DNA of 5,249 nt from Chitinophagia bacterium (GTDB taxonomy: Bacteria > Bacteroidota > Bacteroidia > Chitinophagales > Chitinophagaceae). This document shows positions 1 through 5,233 of this stretch, one piece after another (the stretch's first letter is position 1; the number at the start of each line of letters is the position of its first letter). The translations under genes were made by a program, and so were the position numbers. The stretch spans positions 1 to 5,249 of the forward strand of contig RGVM01000224.1 of the NCBI GenBank assembly GCA_010027295.1, read 5' to 3'. Under the pieces are notes generated by a model that searched no databases, was not told the DNA's origin, and saw nothing but the letters and a program-made list of their open reading frames with translations.

Positions 1-26
1 CAGCGTCAGATGTGTATAAGAGACAG
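1..26 (+). other. Residual Nextera (Tn5) sequencing adapter
   Basis: Bases 8-26 are exactly the 19-bp Tn5 mosaic end AGATGTGTATAAGAGACAG. The preceding CAGCGTC (1-7) is the 3' part of the Nextera Read 1 adapter stem, so this is library adapter and not a natural Tn5 end. It sits at the very edge of the window, as expected for an untrimmed read end at a contig terminus. It should be removed from any annotation; bases next to it are of doubtful contiguity. Confidence 0.96.
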
Positions 27-118
27 GAACTTACAACCAACCCAATTTCTGGCGCCACAATGGCGAGCGCCAAAAGCGTCACGACATGATGTGCCGTGAA
101 GCTCAAGATGCGATCCAT
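27..118 (-). CDS. Possible N-terminal fragment of a small membrane protein
   Basis: A minus-strand frame opens with ATG at 118-116 and stays open for about 30 codons until the adapter. It reads MDRILSFTAHHVVTLLALAI, then VAPEIGLVVS, which resembles a start followed by one hydrophobic helix. An in-frame TAG lies about nine codons upstream of the ATG, so this ATG is the natural start if the frame is real. No ribosome binding site is evident. It competes with the plus-strand frame over the same bases, and only one is likely real. The family is not recognised. It lies in the low-GC segment and need not come from the same organism as the rest of the window. Confidence 0.25.
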
Positions 119-296
119 GAAGGAAATACATTTTTTCTCGACCTATGGACCACCGGGTGGAATATCATTCTCAACACACTTTCGGTGGTGCTAGTCATTG
201 GTGCTCAATCAGGTGCGGTGATTCTCACAGTGGGACTTGTTAGCTCACTGCTTGTTCATTTTGCCAGCGACCATCTATCCAAAACCGCAATCGACG
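27..296. other. Low-GC segment, probably chimeric or foreign
   Basis: GC is about 47% over 121-300 (hand count) and jumps to about 67-68% over 301-420. One plus-strand frame is open across the whole segment and runs without a stop into the downstream DUF5107/TPR gene. It encodes a hydrophobic stretch (residues about 26-60 when counted from the ATG at 86, rich in I, L, V and A) that would be one membrane helix. DUF5107/TPR proteins have TPR helices at this place, not a membrane helix, so I infer that the native gene begins near 296 and that the sequence before it was joined by assembly or library chimerism. A real gene fusion cannot be excluded. Bases 119-290 on the minus strand have stops in all frames. 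Confidence 0.6.
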
Positions 297-1291
297 AGAT
301 GGAGAACCGGCTGCCGCTCAACCCCTTCGTCGATTGGGAGAGGGCGCGCAGTGCAACCGGGGCCATGCCACCAGCCTCCGTCATCCGTCAGCAGAACGAG
401 ATGCCCTGGGAGGGCCTCCTCGAGCTGGCCTCCTTCTACCTCTCGGCAGGCATGGACGCCGATGGCAAGGCCCTCCTGGCGGGTCTCCCCACACACCCGC
501 TGGCCCTCTACTGGCGGGCCTGGCTGGAGCGGTCGGATCCGCAGGAGTCGCAGCGACTGCTCGCTCAGGCCGACGACCAGCCGGTGGGTCATGCCTTCGC
601 CTTCCGCGAGGAGATGCTGCCCGTCCTGCGCTGGGCTACTGCCACGAGCAGCCATTGGCGCCCGCGCTACCACCTCGCCCTGCTCCTGCACCACAAGAAC
701 CGACGGGCGGAGGCGCTCGCCCTCGTCCGTGCCCTGGCCGACAGGCCCGAAGAGCCCGCCTTCTACGCCTTGCGCGCCCTCTGGGTGGGCGATGGCGCGG
801 AGGCCGAGCGCGACCTGCGCAGGGCCCTTTCGATGGACCCGGCCGAATGGCGCTACCCCAAGCTGCTGACACAGCTCCTGATCCGTCGCGGCGAGGCCGC
901 CAGCGCGCTCTCCGTCGCGGAGGGCTACGTACGCGCCCGGGGCGAGGGCAAGGCGCCCATCATGGACATGCTGCTCGCCAAGACGCTGCTCCTCAACCGG
1001 CGCTATGCCGACTGCGACGCACTGCTCTCGCGCATGCAGATCATCCCCTTCGAGGGTTCCACCGACGGACGCGCCCTCTACTGGGAGGCGAAGATGATGA
1101 TGGCCGTGGATGCTTTCGGCAGGAAGGACTACAAACTCGCGCTGCGGCAGGTGCAGGCGGCGGCCGAATGGCCGGAGCACCTCGGGGTCGGTAAGCCCTA
1201 TGAGGCCGACATAGACACGCGCCTCGAGCGCTACCTCGAGCACCTCTGCCGCGGAGGCGGCACTCGCCGCCATCCTCTCCTACCAGCCTAG
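86..1291 (+). CDS. DUF5107/TPR family protein, C-terminal part (5' partial, frameshifted)
   Basis: This frame encodes the TPR-rich C-terminal portion of a DUF5107-type protein. Such proteins usually exceed 1,000 residues, with an N-terminal DUF5107 domain followed by TPRs; they are common in Bacteroidota and often linked to carbohydrate-use loci, but the exact activity is not established. Family-like features, counted from the ATG at 86, are LPLNPFVDWERA (residues 76-87), the helix pair ELASFYLSAGMDADGKALL followed by HPLALYWRAWL, the repeat YHLALLLHHKNRRAEALALV, and the C-terminal signature WPEHLGVGKPYEAD. The first 70 or so residues do not fit the family and lie in the low-GC segment, so the ATG at 86 is probably not a genuine start; family-like sequence begins near 296. 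The frame ends early at TAG 1289-1291, after a shift near 1247. The last 14 or so residues (arginine- and glycine-rich) are out-of-frame. The DUF5107 domain itself is missing. Confidence 0.75.
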   Translation: MMCREAQDAIHEGNTFFLDLWTTGWNIILNTLSVVLVIGAQSGAVILTVGLVSSLLVHFASDHLSKTAIDEMENRLPLNPFVDWERARSATGAMPPASVIRQQNEMPWEGLLELASFYLSAGMDADGKALLAGLPTHPLALYWRAWLERSDPQESQRLLAQADDQPVGHAFAFREEMLPVLRWATATSSHWRPRYHLALLLHHKNRRAEALALVRALADRPEEPAFYALRALWVGDGAEAERDLRRALSMDPAEWRYPKLLTQLLIRRGEAASALSVAEGYVRARGEGKAPIMDMLLAKTLLLNRRYADCDALLSRMQIIPFEGSTDGRALYWEAKMMMAVDAFGRKDYKLALRQVQAAAEWPEHLGVGKPYEADIDTRLERYLEHLCRGGGTRRHPLLPA

Positions 1292-1535
1292 CATCTCCAA
1301 CACCATCACCCAGTTCCAGCCCGCCAACCACCTCGTCACGAAATGGGCCATGGAGGCCAGGGGAGAGGGTGACCGCTGGGACGGCTGGATGCACAGCCAG
1401 GAGCAGGCCTTCCCGCGTCATGCCGAGGCCTTCGCTCAGGTACGTCGCCTGGCTTCCGGCACGGCAACTTCCGGCACAGCGGCCGACGACCCCTGGATGC
1501 GGGTCATCCGGGCCCTGCAGCCCCTCGCACGCTGA
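1248..1535 (+). pseudogene. C-terminal tail of the DUF5107/TPR gene in the shifted frame
   Basis: The next frame continues the protein with AAEAALAAILSYQPSISNTI, then TQFQPANHLVTKWAMEARG, and ends in RALQPLAR at TGA 1533-1535. This is helical, codon-consistent sequence about 95 residues long. It has no start of its own: the first ATG (1350) is internal to this continuous reading. This frame has a TAG at 1212-1214 and the upstream frame stops at 1289-1291, so the switch must lie between 1215 and 1288. Dropping one base near T1247 joins ...RYLEHL to AAEAALAAIL smoothly. There is no homopolymer at the spot. I cannot tell a sequencing error from a real mutation. The terminator at 1611 fits this stop as the true gene end. 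Confidence 0.7.
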
Positions 1536-1610
1536 GGAGGCATACAGCGGCTTTTCACGCGATGTATCGACCGGATAGGGTCATCCGACCGCTCACGCCC
1601 GCATGGCCGT

Positions 1611-1658
1611 GCGGAAGCGGGGCACTGCTTCCGCCTTCGTCTTTTCATCGGTTTTTTT
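1611..1658 (+). terminator. Intrinsic terminator after the DUF5107/TPR gene
   Basis: An 8-bp perfect stem pairs GCGGAAGC (1611-1618) with GCTTCCGC (1627-1634) around an 8-nt loop. It is followed by pyrimidine-rich sequence (CTTCGTCTTTT, 1635-1645) and a run of seven T at 1652-1658. It lies 75 nt after the TGA at 1535, which is good placement for ending the upstream transcript. A short 5-bp stem (CGGAT 1572-1576 with ATCCG 1583-1587) precedes it and may be chance. Confidence 0.7.
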
Positions 1659-1677
1659 AAGGAAAACAACTGTTAAA

Positions 1678-1698
1678 TGAGGCTTTCCTCACTTTTTT
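1678..1698 (+). terminator. Weak second hairpin with T-run
   Basis: TGAGG (1678-1682) can pair with CCTCA (1687-1691) around a 4-nt CTTT loop, followed by C and six T (1693-1698). It could back up the stronger terminator 20 nt upstream, or it may lie in the leader of the next gene. The stem is only 5 bp, so this is a tentative call. The 1536-1773 interval otherwise shows no coding sequence that I can support. Confidence 0.3.
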
Positions 1699-1773
1699 CG
1701 ACTTGGCACATAGGTTACATTGCACGGCCGTAGGTTCGATGCCCGAACGAAGGGAAGCCACAAAACACAGAGT

Positions 1774-2175
1774 ATGAGGAACAGGAGGGAATATGCCTAT
1801 TTCAAGCCGGTGGGACCGCTGCGGTACATGCTGAGCGACAGGTCCGGGAAGGAGCGACTGGGACTCTATCAGTACAGCCGGGACGGGTCGATGGTGCTGA
1901 TCGGCGACTGTTACGGCGCCAGGGTCGTCTTCTGGCCTACGGTGGACGAGATTCAGGACATCATCGACGAGCGAGTCGAACTGTCGCGGGTGCTGTTGCA
2001 GGCGCGCTGGACGACAACGGGGTTGGAAGCGCCCGGCCTGTCTGACCGGCTGCTCTGTCGCCTCTGGCTGTTCCGCGAGGCGGGCGGGATGATCGGAAGA
2101 CTGCCACGTCTGCTGCCGTACCTCAACCTCTTCTACGTGTTCCGTCAGTTCAGGATGGGGGTGGAGCGTTCGTGA
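1774..2175 (+). CDS. Hypothetical protein, 133 residues, unrecognised
   Basis: I do not recognise a family. The protein begins MRNRREYAYFKPVGPLRYML and is soluble-looking, with alternating polar and hydrophobic strands through GLYQYSRDGSMVLIGDCYGARVVFWPT. An acidic helix follows (VDEIQDIIDERVELSRVLLQ). The C-terminus is basic and hydrophobic (LPRLLPYLNLFYVFRQFRMG) and could be an amphipathic helix touching membrane or a partner. ATG 1774 was chosen because it follows an A-rich leader (CACAAAACACAGAGT); the same frame could start 18 codons earlier at TTG 1720, but that stretch has no protein-like pattern. No Shine-Dalgarno sequence is seen. A loose match to the Bacteroidota -7 element TAnnTTTG is TAGGTTCG at 1731-1738, without a clear -33 partner. 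The gene ends 80 nt before the DoxX-like start on the same strand, so the two may share a transcript. Plus-strand codon use looks genuine, while the longer minus-strand frame over it looks like a shadow. Confidence 0.65.
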   Translation: MRNRREYAYFKPVGPLRYMLSDRSGKERLGLYQYSRDGSMVLIGDCYGARVVFWPTVDEIQDIIDERVELSRVLLQARWTTTGLEAPGLSDRLLCRLWLFREAGGMIGRLPRLLPYLNLFYVFRQFRMGVERS

Positions 2176-2208
2176 GGGAAGAGGGGTCCCCGCTTGAAGC
2201 AAAGCCCA

Positions 2209-2216
2209 TATCTTCG
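2209..2216 (+). promoter_or_regulatory. Possible Bacteroidota-type -7 element before the DoxX-like gene
   Basis: TATCTTCG differs from the Bacteroidota -7 consensus TAnnTTTG at one base and stands 39 nt before ATG 2256, a usual promoter distance. No TTTG-type -33 box is found at the expected spacing (a TTG at 2194-2196 is too close), so support is weak. If real, transcription would start at or just before the palindrome at 2222-2238. Confidence 0.2.
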
Positions 2217-2221
2217 GCATG

Positions 2222-2238
2222 TGCGGGACAGTCCCGCA
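2222..2238. repeat. Perfect 17-bp palindrome upstream of the DoxX-like gene
   Basis: TGCGGGACAGTCCCGCA has 8-bp arms around a single central A. It ends 17 nt before ATG 2256. As RNA it would fold into a 7-bp GC-rich stem with a CAG loop. There is no T-run after it (CCTAAAAACC follows), so it is not an intrinsic terminator. The dyad symmetry and its place between a possible promoter and the start codon fit a repressor operator or a 5'-leader hairpin that limits translation. No regulator is encoded in the window. Confidence 0.5.
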
Positions 2239-2255
2239 ACCCTAAAAACCATCGC

Positions 2256-2633
2256 ATGAAACAGAAATGGATGACCGGGCTCTCCTGGTTCATGGCCCTG
2301 ATGCTGTTGAACAGCGGGCTGAACAAGTTCTTTCAGTACATGCCCGTGCCGGACGGGCTTCCCGAGGCCGTTGTGCAGGACAATGCCGCATTTGTCGAGA
2401 TCGCCTGGCTGATGCCGCTGGTCGGTGTGGCCGAGATCGTCGGCGCGCTGCTCCTGCTTTCGGCTCGGACGAGGGCCTTGGGGGCGCTGGTGGTGTTCCC
2501 GGTCATGGTTGGCGTGCTGCTGATGCATGTCTTCGTCCATCCCGCGGGGCTGCCCGTAGCGTTGATAGCCTGGGCCATCCTCGGATGGATCATCTACGAG
2601 CACAGGGAGAAATACCTGCCGATGATCCGTTGA
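2256..2633 (+). CDS. DoxX-like small integral membrane protein
   Basis: The 125-residue protein has four hydrophobic segments, the DoxX/DoxD-like layout: about residues 7-26 (GLSWFMALMLLNSGLNKFF), 47-70 (IAWLMPLVGVAEIVGALLLL), 75-95 (LGALVVFPVMVGVLLMHVFV) and 98-116 (GLPVALIAWAILGWIIYEH). The LNSGLNKF motif at the end of helix 1 and the length suit the family, whose members sit in the cytoplasmic membrane; links to quinone or thiol redox chemistry are known for some relatives, but a specific function cannot be assigned. ATG 2256 is preferred because MKQKWMTG begins directly before helix 1, as is typical. A GTG at 2172 overlapping the previous stop (GTGA) would add 28 residues unlike the family, and would put the palindrome inside coding sequence. 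No Shine-Dalgarno sequence is visible. The gene is convergent with the minus-strand unit, and its stop is 9 nt from the channel-gene remnant. Confidence 0.85.
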   Translation: MKQKWMTGLSWFMALMLLNSGLNKFFQYMPVPDGLPEAVVQDNAAFVEIAWLMPLVGVAEIVGALLLLSARTRALGALVVFPVMVGVLLMHVFVHPAGLPVALIAWAILGWIIYEHREKYLPMIR

Positions 2634-2642
2634 CCCAAGACC

Positions 2643-2747
2643 TCAGTCTTCCGCCATCTGGATGATTCTGTCTTCGGCTGCGAAAGACACGCATTTCGAT
2701 GTGGTCGTCGATGTTACCGTGTGTCTGGAACTGTCCAGGCTGTGGCG
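2643..2747 (-). pseudogene. Remnant of a second CASTOR/POLLUX channel gene (C-terminal end only)
   Basis: This stretch matches the 3' end of the intact channel gene (3303-3413). The first 60 plus-strand bases (2641-2700 against 3301-3360) agree at 45 positions by hand count. Further in, 2734-2747 matches 3400-3413 at 13 of 14 bases. The encoded ends are VSFAAEDRIIQMAED and VTFSPEDRIIVLAED, with stop codons at equivalent positions. Upstream, RHSLDSSRHTV pairs with RHSQDAAQSYGIV, with one 6-nt difference that keeps frame. Similarity fades beyond the RHS codons. In-frame change and about 75% identity suggest an old paralogue that diverged while functional and then lost all but its tail, rather than a recent duplication. 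It has no start and no membrane or nucleotide-binding parts, so it is presumed inactive. Confidence 0.7.
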
Positions 2748-2828
2748 TGCTAGATCGGTGGTTGCATCGAGAGGATGCCCGTCAGCTGTTCCATCCCATC
2801 CACTTCGATGTCTTTCAGCCCTACTGCT

Positions 2829-2847
2829 ACGCCAGCGTGCGTGGCGT
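2829..2847 (-). repeat. Inverted repeat after the AHSA1-like gene
   Basis: ACGCCA (2829-2834) and TGGCGT (2842-2847) form a 6-bp stem with a 7-nt loop, 13 nt downstream of the AHSA1-like stop codon on the minus strand. It could end or protect the 3' end of the channel-AHSA1 transcript. There is no T-run after it in that direction, so it is not a standard intrinsic terminator. The surrounding 2748-2860 interval has no gene I can support. Confidence 0.3.
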
Positions 2848-2860
2848 CTGCCCGTTCCGG

Positions 2861-3283
2861 TCAGCTTCGAAGGCGATCTTCGGCGTAGGCCCTGAAGTTG
2901 TCGAGGATGGCCTGCCAGCCCTGACGCTGCAAGTCTTCCGGGTTCATCGTCTCGGGTTCGAAGGCTTCGATGACACGTGTCTTGCCGTCGGCCGTCTCGA
3001 AGCGGGTGGTCACCTGCCGGCCATCCTCGAGTCGGAGGGTGATGGATCGTCCGTCCACGATCTCCTCGAAGGTTCCTGAGAGGACGAAGGAGAAGCTCCC
3101 GTCGCGGGCGGACATGGTGTAGTGGAAGGAGCCGCCATTTCTGAAATCGCTTTCTGCCGCCGGACAGTGCCAGTCGGCGCTCGCGAAGTTCCAGTGGACG
3201 ACGTGCGCGGGGTTCGTCCACCGCTCCCACACGACGGGCAGCGGGGCTTGAATGTCGGTTGTGACAATGATCGCTTGGGTCAT
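2861..3283 (-). CDS. AHSA1-like SRPBCC (START-fold) domain protein
   Basis: The 140-residue protein is a single SRPBCC/START-type fold, a helix-grip domain with a deep hydrophobic cavity. It resembles the bacterial group named after activator of Hsp90 ATPase homologue 1, whose members mostly have unknown ligands. It begins MTQAIIVTTDIQAPLPVVWE (strand 1 and helix 1), followed by RWTNPAHVVHWNFAS, the typical W..P.....W pattern. The strands run through RNGGSFHYTM, FSFVLSGTFEEIVDGRSITL and GRQVTTRFET. The long C-terminal helix reads GWQAILDNFRAYAE, the family's usual end. Length is normal and the domain appears complete. ATG 3283 is chosen by domain fit; the open frame continues far upstream only as a shadow of the channel gene. 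It lies 19 nt after the channel stop on the same strand and is likely co-transcribed. No Shine-Dalgarno sequence at useful spacing is seen. Confidence 0.88.
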   Translation of the reverse strand: MTQAIIVTTDIQAPLPVVWERWTNPAHVVHWNFASADWHCPAAESDFRNGGSFHYTMSARDGSFSFVLSGTFEEIVDGRSITLRLEDGRQVTTRFETADGKTRVIEAFEPETMNPEDLQRQGWQAILDNFRAYAEDRLRS

Positions 3284-3302
3284 GGCGTTGGATTGGGAGT
3301 CC

Positions 3303-5207
3303 TCAGTCTTCCGCCAGCACGATGATGCGGTCTTCCGGCGAGAAGGTGACACGTTTCGACTTGACTGGGTTGGCCACGATACCATAGGACTGGGCGGCGT
3401 CCTGGCTGTGGCGAAGGACGCGGTAGCCGATGGCCGTCTCGCCCTTGCGGGCGGCCGCCTCGATGACGGTGTGGAAGTCCATCTCGACGCCCGTCTCGAC
3501 GTATTGTCCGACGGGGCGGATGTAGACTTCGGAGCCCTGGTCGCTGAAGAGCGTGTCGAAGACGGCCCACAGGTCGCGGTTCTCGCTGATCTGGGCGATG
3601 AGGAGGGCCACCATGTTATCGCTGACGATGAAGTCGTCGGCCTTGGCCACTTCGGCGAGGCTTCGGTTCCTGACGTCGCGCATCTCGCTGACGATGTTGA
3701 GGTCCTTGCCGGTCCTTTCGGCGTAGTTCCGCAGGTGGAGCAGGGCGATGAGGATACGGGCGTCGGCTTCCTGGACGGGCATGTCCTGGTCGCAGAGCAG
3801 GATGATATGGTCGAACCGGTCGGGCTCCGTCTCTTCGATGACGCGTCGGGTGGTGATATCGGCCTGCCTCCATTCAAGTCGTGTGTTCCTCACGAGTGCG
3901 TCCAGTTCCTCCCTGACGGATGCCGGCGCCTCGAGGTCGGAGACTACAAGGAGGGAGGAGCCGGGGGCCACGTAGTTGTCGATCTCCCGGATGATGCTGG
4001 GCCCCTTCTCGTTCCAGCCCATGATGAGGGTGCGTTCCGGCCGCGCCTCGGTGCGGTCGTGCCCGACGATGAGGGATTCATCGGGCGAGGGTGCCGGCGG
4101 CTTCGAAGGCAACATGGTGTCGTCGTCGAGGGTGATGGCGATGACCTTGTCGCCTTCCATGAGGACATGGTCCATGGCGGGGTTGACGAGGGTGCGGCCG
4201 TCGGCCTTCCGAATGCCGATGACGGTGGAGTCTTCGTATGCCGATATAATCTGCCGATAGGTCTTCCCGACGAGCGAACGCTCTTCCGCCATATAGATCT
4301 CGGAGCCGTCGAAGTCGAGCAGTTCAGAGTACAGGACGGAGAGGCCCGACTGGCGGCAGGTCTGTGCGGTTAGCTTGGAGATGATTTCAGGTGCGGGCAC
4401 GACGCGGAGTTCATCGCCGCCTACGAGTTCGGCCGCTTCGATGTTTCGGGTATCGCGCAGTTCGGCCACGATGTGGAAGGGTTCCTTCCTGCGTTCCGGG
4501 TTGTTGGTGATGGCGAGGATGGACTTGATGGTCCAGGTGTCGGGGAAGTCGGAGTCCTCCGGCGAGAGGATGATGATGGACTTAGCCTCGTTCATGCTGA
4601 CCAGCCGGAGGTCGTCCATGTCGATCGGGCTGCCGGTGCGGCAGATGATGCGGGTATTGCCGGTATCCGGGAGCTTTTGCCGGAGCTCATCCTCCATCTC
4701 GACCTTGTCCTTGTCCGCCATGATGACGATGCGAGGTCTTTTTTGGTTGGCGTTGGCCACGACGAGTTCGGAGACGATGCGGAAGACCTTGGGTCCCCAA
4801 CCCAGGATGATGGTATGGCCGGATTCTATGACGACGGACTTGCCCTTACGGAGCTGTTCGATGGCATTCTCGAAGCCCGCACCGATGGAGCCTATCAGGG
4901 TGGCCACAATGAAGATGCCTCCGATGGTGACGAATAGCGTCACCAAACGCAGCATCCAGCCGGCGTCGTCGGCCATGTTGCCGGCGTCGAGTGTTCGCAT
5001 GAGGCTGTTCCAAAGTCCTTCCCAAAAGCCCCAGGTCTCTTGCGTGTCGGGTGATGACGGGATCTCGAAGACGGATATCAGGCTGGCCGCCACGATGACG
5101 ATTAGCAGGGAGAGGACGGCCAGCCAGGCGATGACGGCGCCGGTACCCGAGGCCAGCGTGTTCTCGAAGTGGTAGCGCAGACGCTGGCGGAGGCTGTGTT
5201 TGGGCAT
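3303..5207 (-). CDS. CASTOR/POLLUX-type ion channel with two RCK regions
   Basis: This 634-residue membrane protein is a bacterial relative of the plant CASTOR/POLLUX (DMI1) cation channels. Membrane helix 1 spans about residues 23-47. A pore loop at about 62-80 carries the filter-like sequence TLDAGNMADD (DAGN at 74-77), close to the DAGN/DSGN of plant homologues. Helix 2 spans about 84-108. Two cytosolic RCK-like units follow: the first starts at HTIILGWGPK (131-140), the second at RTLIMGWNEKG (392-402); each has a Rossmann-like strand-glycine-helix start and later a RDxRN element (251-255 and 510-514). A TrkA-C-like part (about 290-365) lies between them and the tail ends VTFSPEDRIIVLAED. 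Plant proteins have extra N-terminal sequence; this shorter two-helix form is usual in bacteria. The role is probably ligand-gated cation flux as a tetramer; ion preference and ligand are not readable from sequence. ATG 5207 is preferred because MPKHSLRQRLRYHFEN is a typical basic cytosolic lead-in to helix 1. Confidence 0.92.
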   Translation of the reverse strand: MPKHSLRQRLRYHFENTLASGTGAVIAWLAVLSLLIVIVAASLISVFEIPSSPDTQETWGFWEGLWNSLMRTLDAGNMADDAGWMLRLVTLFVTIGGIFIVATLIGSIGAGFENAIEQLRKGKSVVIESGHTIILGWGPKVFRIVSELVVANANQKRPRIVIMADKDKVEMEDELRQKLPDTGNTRIICRTGSPIDMDDLRLVSMNEAKSIIILSPEDSDFPDTWTIKSILAITNNPERRKEPFHIVAELRDTRNIEAAELVGGDELRVVPAPEIISKLTAQTCRQSGLSVLYSELLDFDGSEIYMAEERSLVGKTYRQIISAYEDSTVIGIRKADGRTLVNPAMDHVLMEGDKVIAITLDDDTMLPSKPPAPSPDESLIVGHDRTEARPERTLIMGWNEKGPSIIREIDNYVAPGSSLLVVSDLEAPASVREELDALVRNTRLEWRQADITTRRVIEETEPDRFDHIILLCDQDMPVQEADARILIALLHLRNYAERTGKDLNIVSEMRDVRNRSLAEVAKADDFIVSDNMVALLIAQISENRDLWAVFDTLFSDQGSEVYIRPVGQYVETGVEMDFHTVIEAAARKGETAIGYRVLRHSQDAAQSYGIVANPVKSKRVTFSPEDRIIVLAED

Positions 5208-5226
5208 GGCAGGGGATTGAGGCCAT

Positions 5227-5233
5227 CAATATA
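5227..5233 (-). promoter_or_regulatory. Possible -7-like element before the channel gene
   Basis: On the minus strand TATATTG, 19 nt before ATG 5207, loosely resembles the Bacteroidota -7 element TAnnTTTG and is the only AT-rich patch in the 42-nt leader within the window. The matching -33 box would lie at or beyond the window edge. The leader (TCAATCCCCTGCC before ATG) has no Shine-Dalgarno sequence. Short AGGCC/GGCCT repeats flank the patch (about 5222-5247) but are separated by a long loop. Confidence 0.25.

Noticed and set aside
1..26. Tn5/IS50 transposon end
   Set aside because: The mosaic end is preceded by Nextera primer bases, not by transposon or host sequence; it is a library artefact.
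275..1273. Minus-strand open frame of 332 codons over the DUF5107/TPR gene
   Set aside because: Shadow frame; the plus strand carries clear TPR and family motifs.
1657..2220. Minus-strand open frame of 187 codons over the hypothetical gene
   Set aside because: Product is rich in P, Q, R and H without structure-like pattern; the plus-strand frame has more natural codon use.
2637..2650. AAGAC-CTCA-GTCTT inverted repeat between the convergent units, as a bidirectional terminator
   Set aside because: Only a 5-bp stem, no T-run on either side, and it overlaps the conserved tail of the channel remnant, so its sequence is explained by homology.
3284..3877. Upstream extension of the AHSA1-like frame to 338 residues
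   Set aside because: The added part is a proline-, serine- and arginine-rich out-of-frame reading of the channel gene; the domain begins at ATG 3283.
3252..4373. Long plus-strand open frame (373 codons) opposite the channel gene
   Set aside because: It is the antisense of the channel gene; the product is rich in D, G and V with no domain pattern, a common shadow in GC-rich DNA.
4375..5175. Plus-strand open frame of 266 codons opposite the channel N-terminal half
   Set aside because: Serine- and methionine-rich product without domain features, fully antisense to recognised coding sequence.
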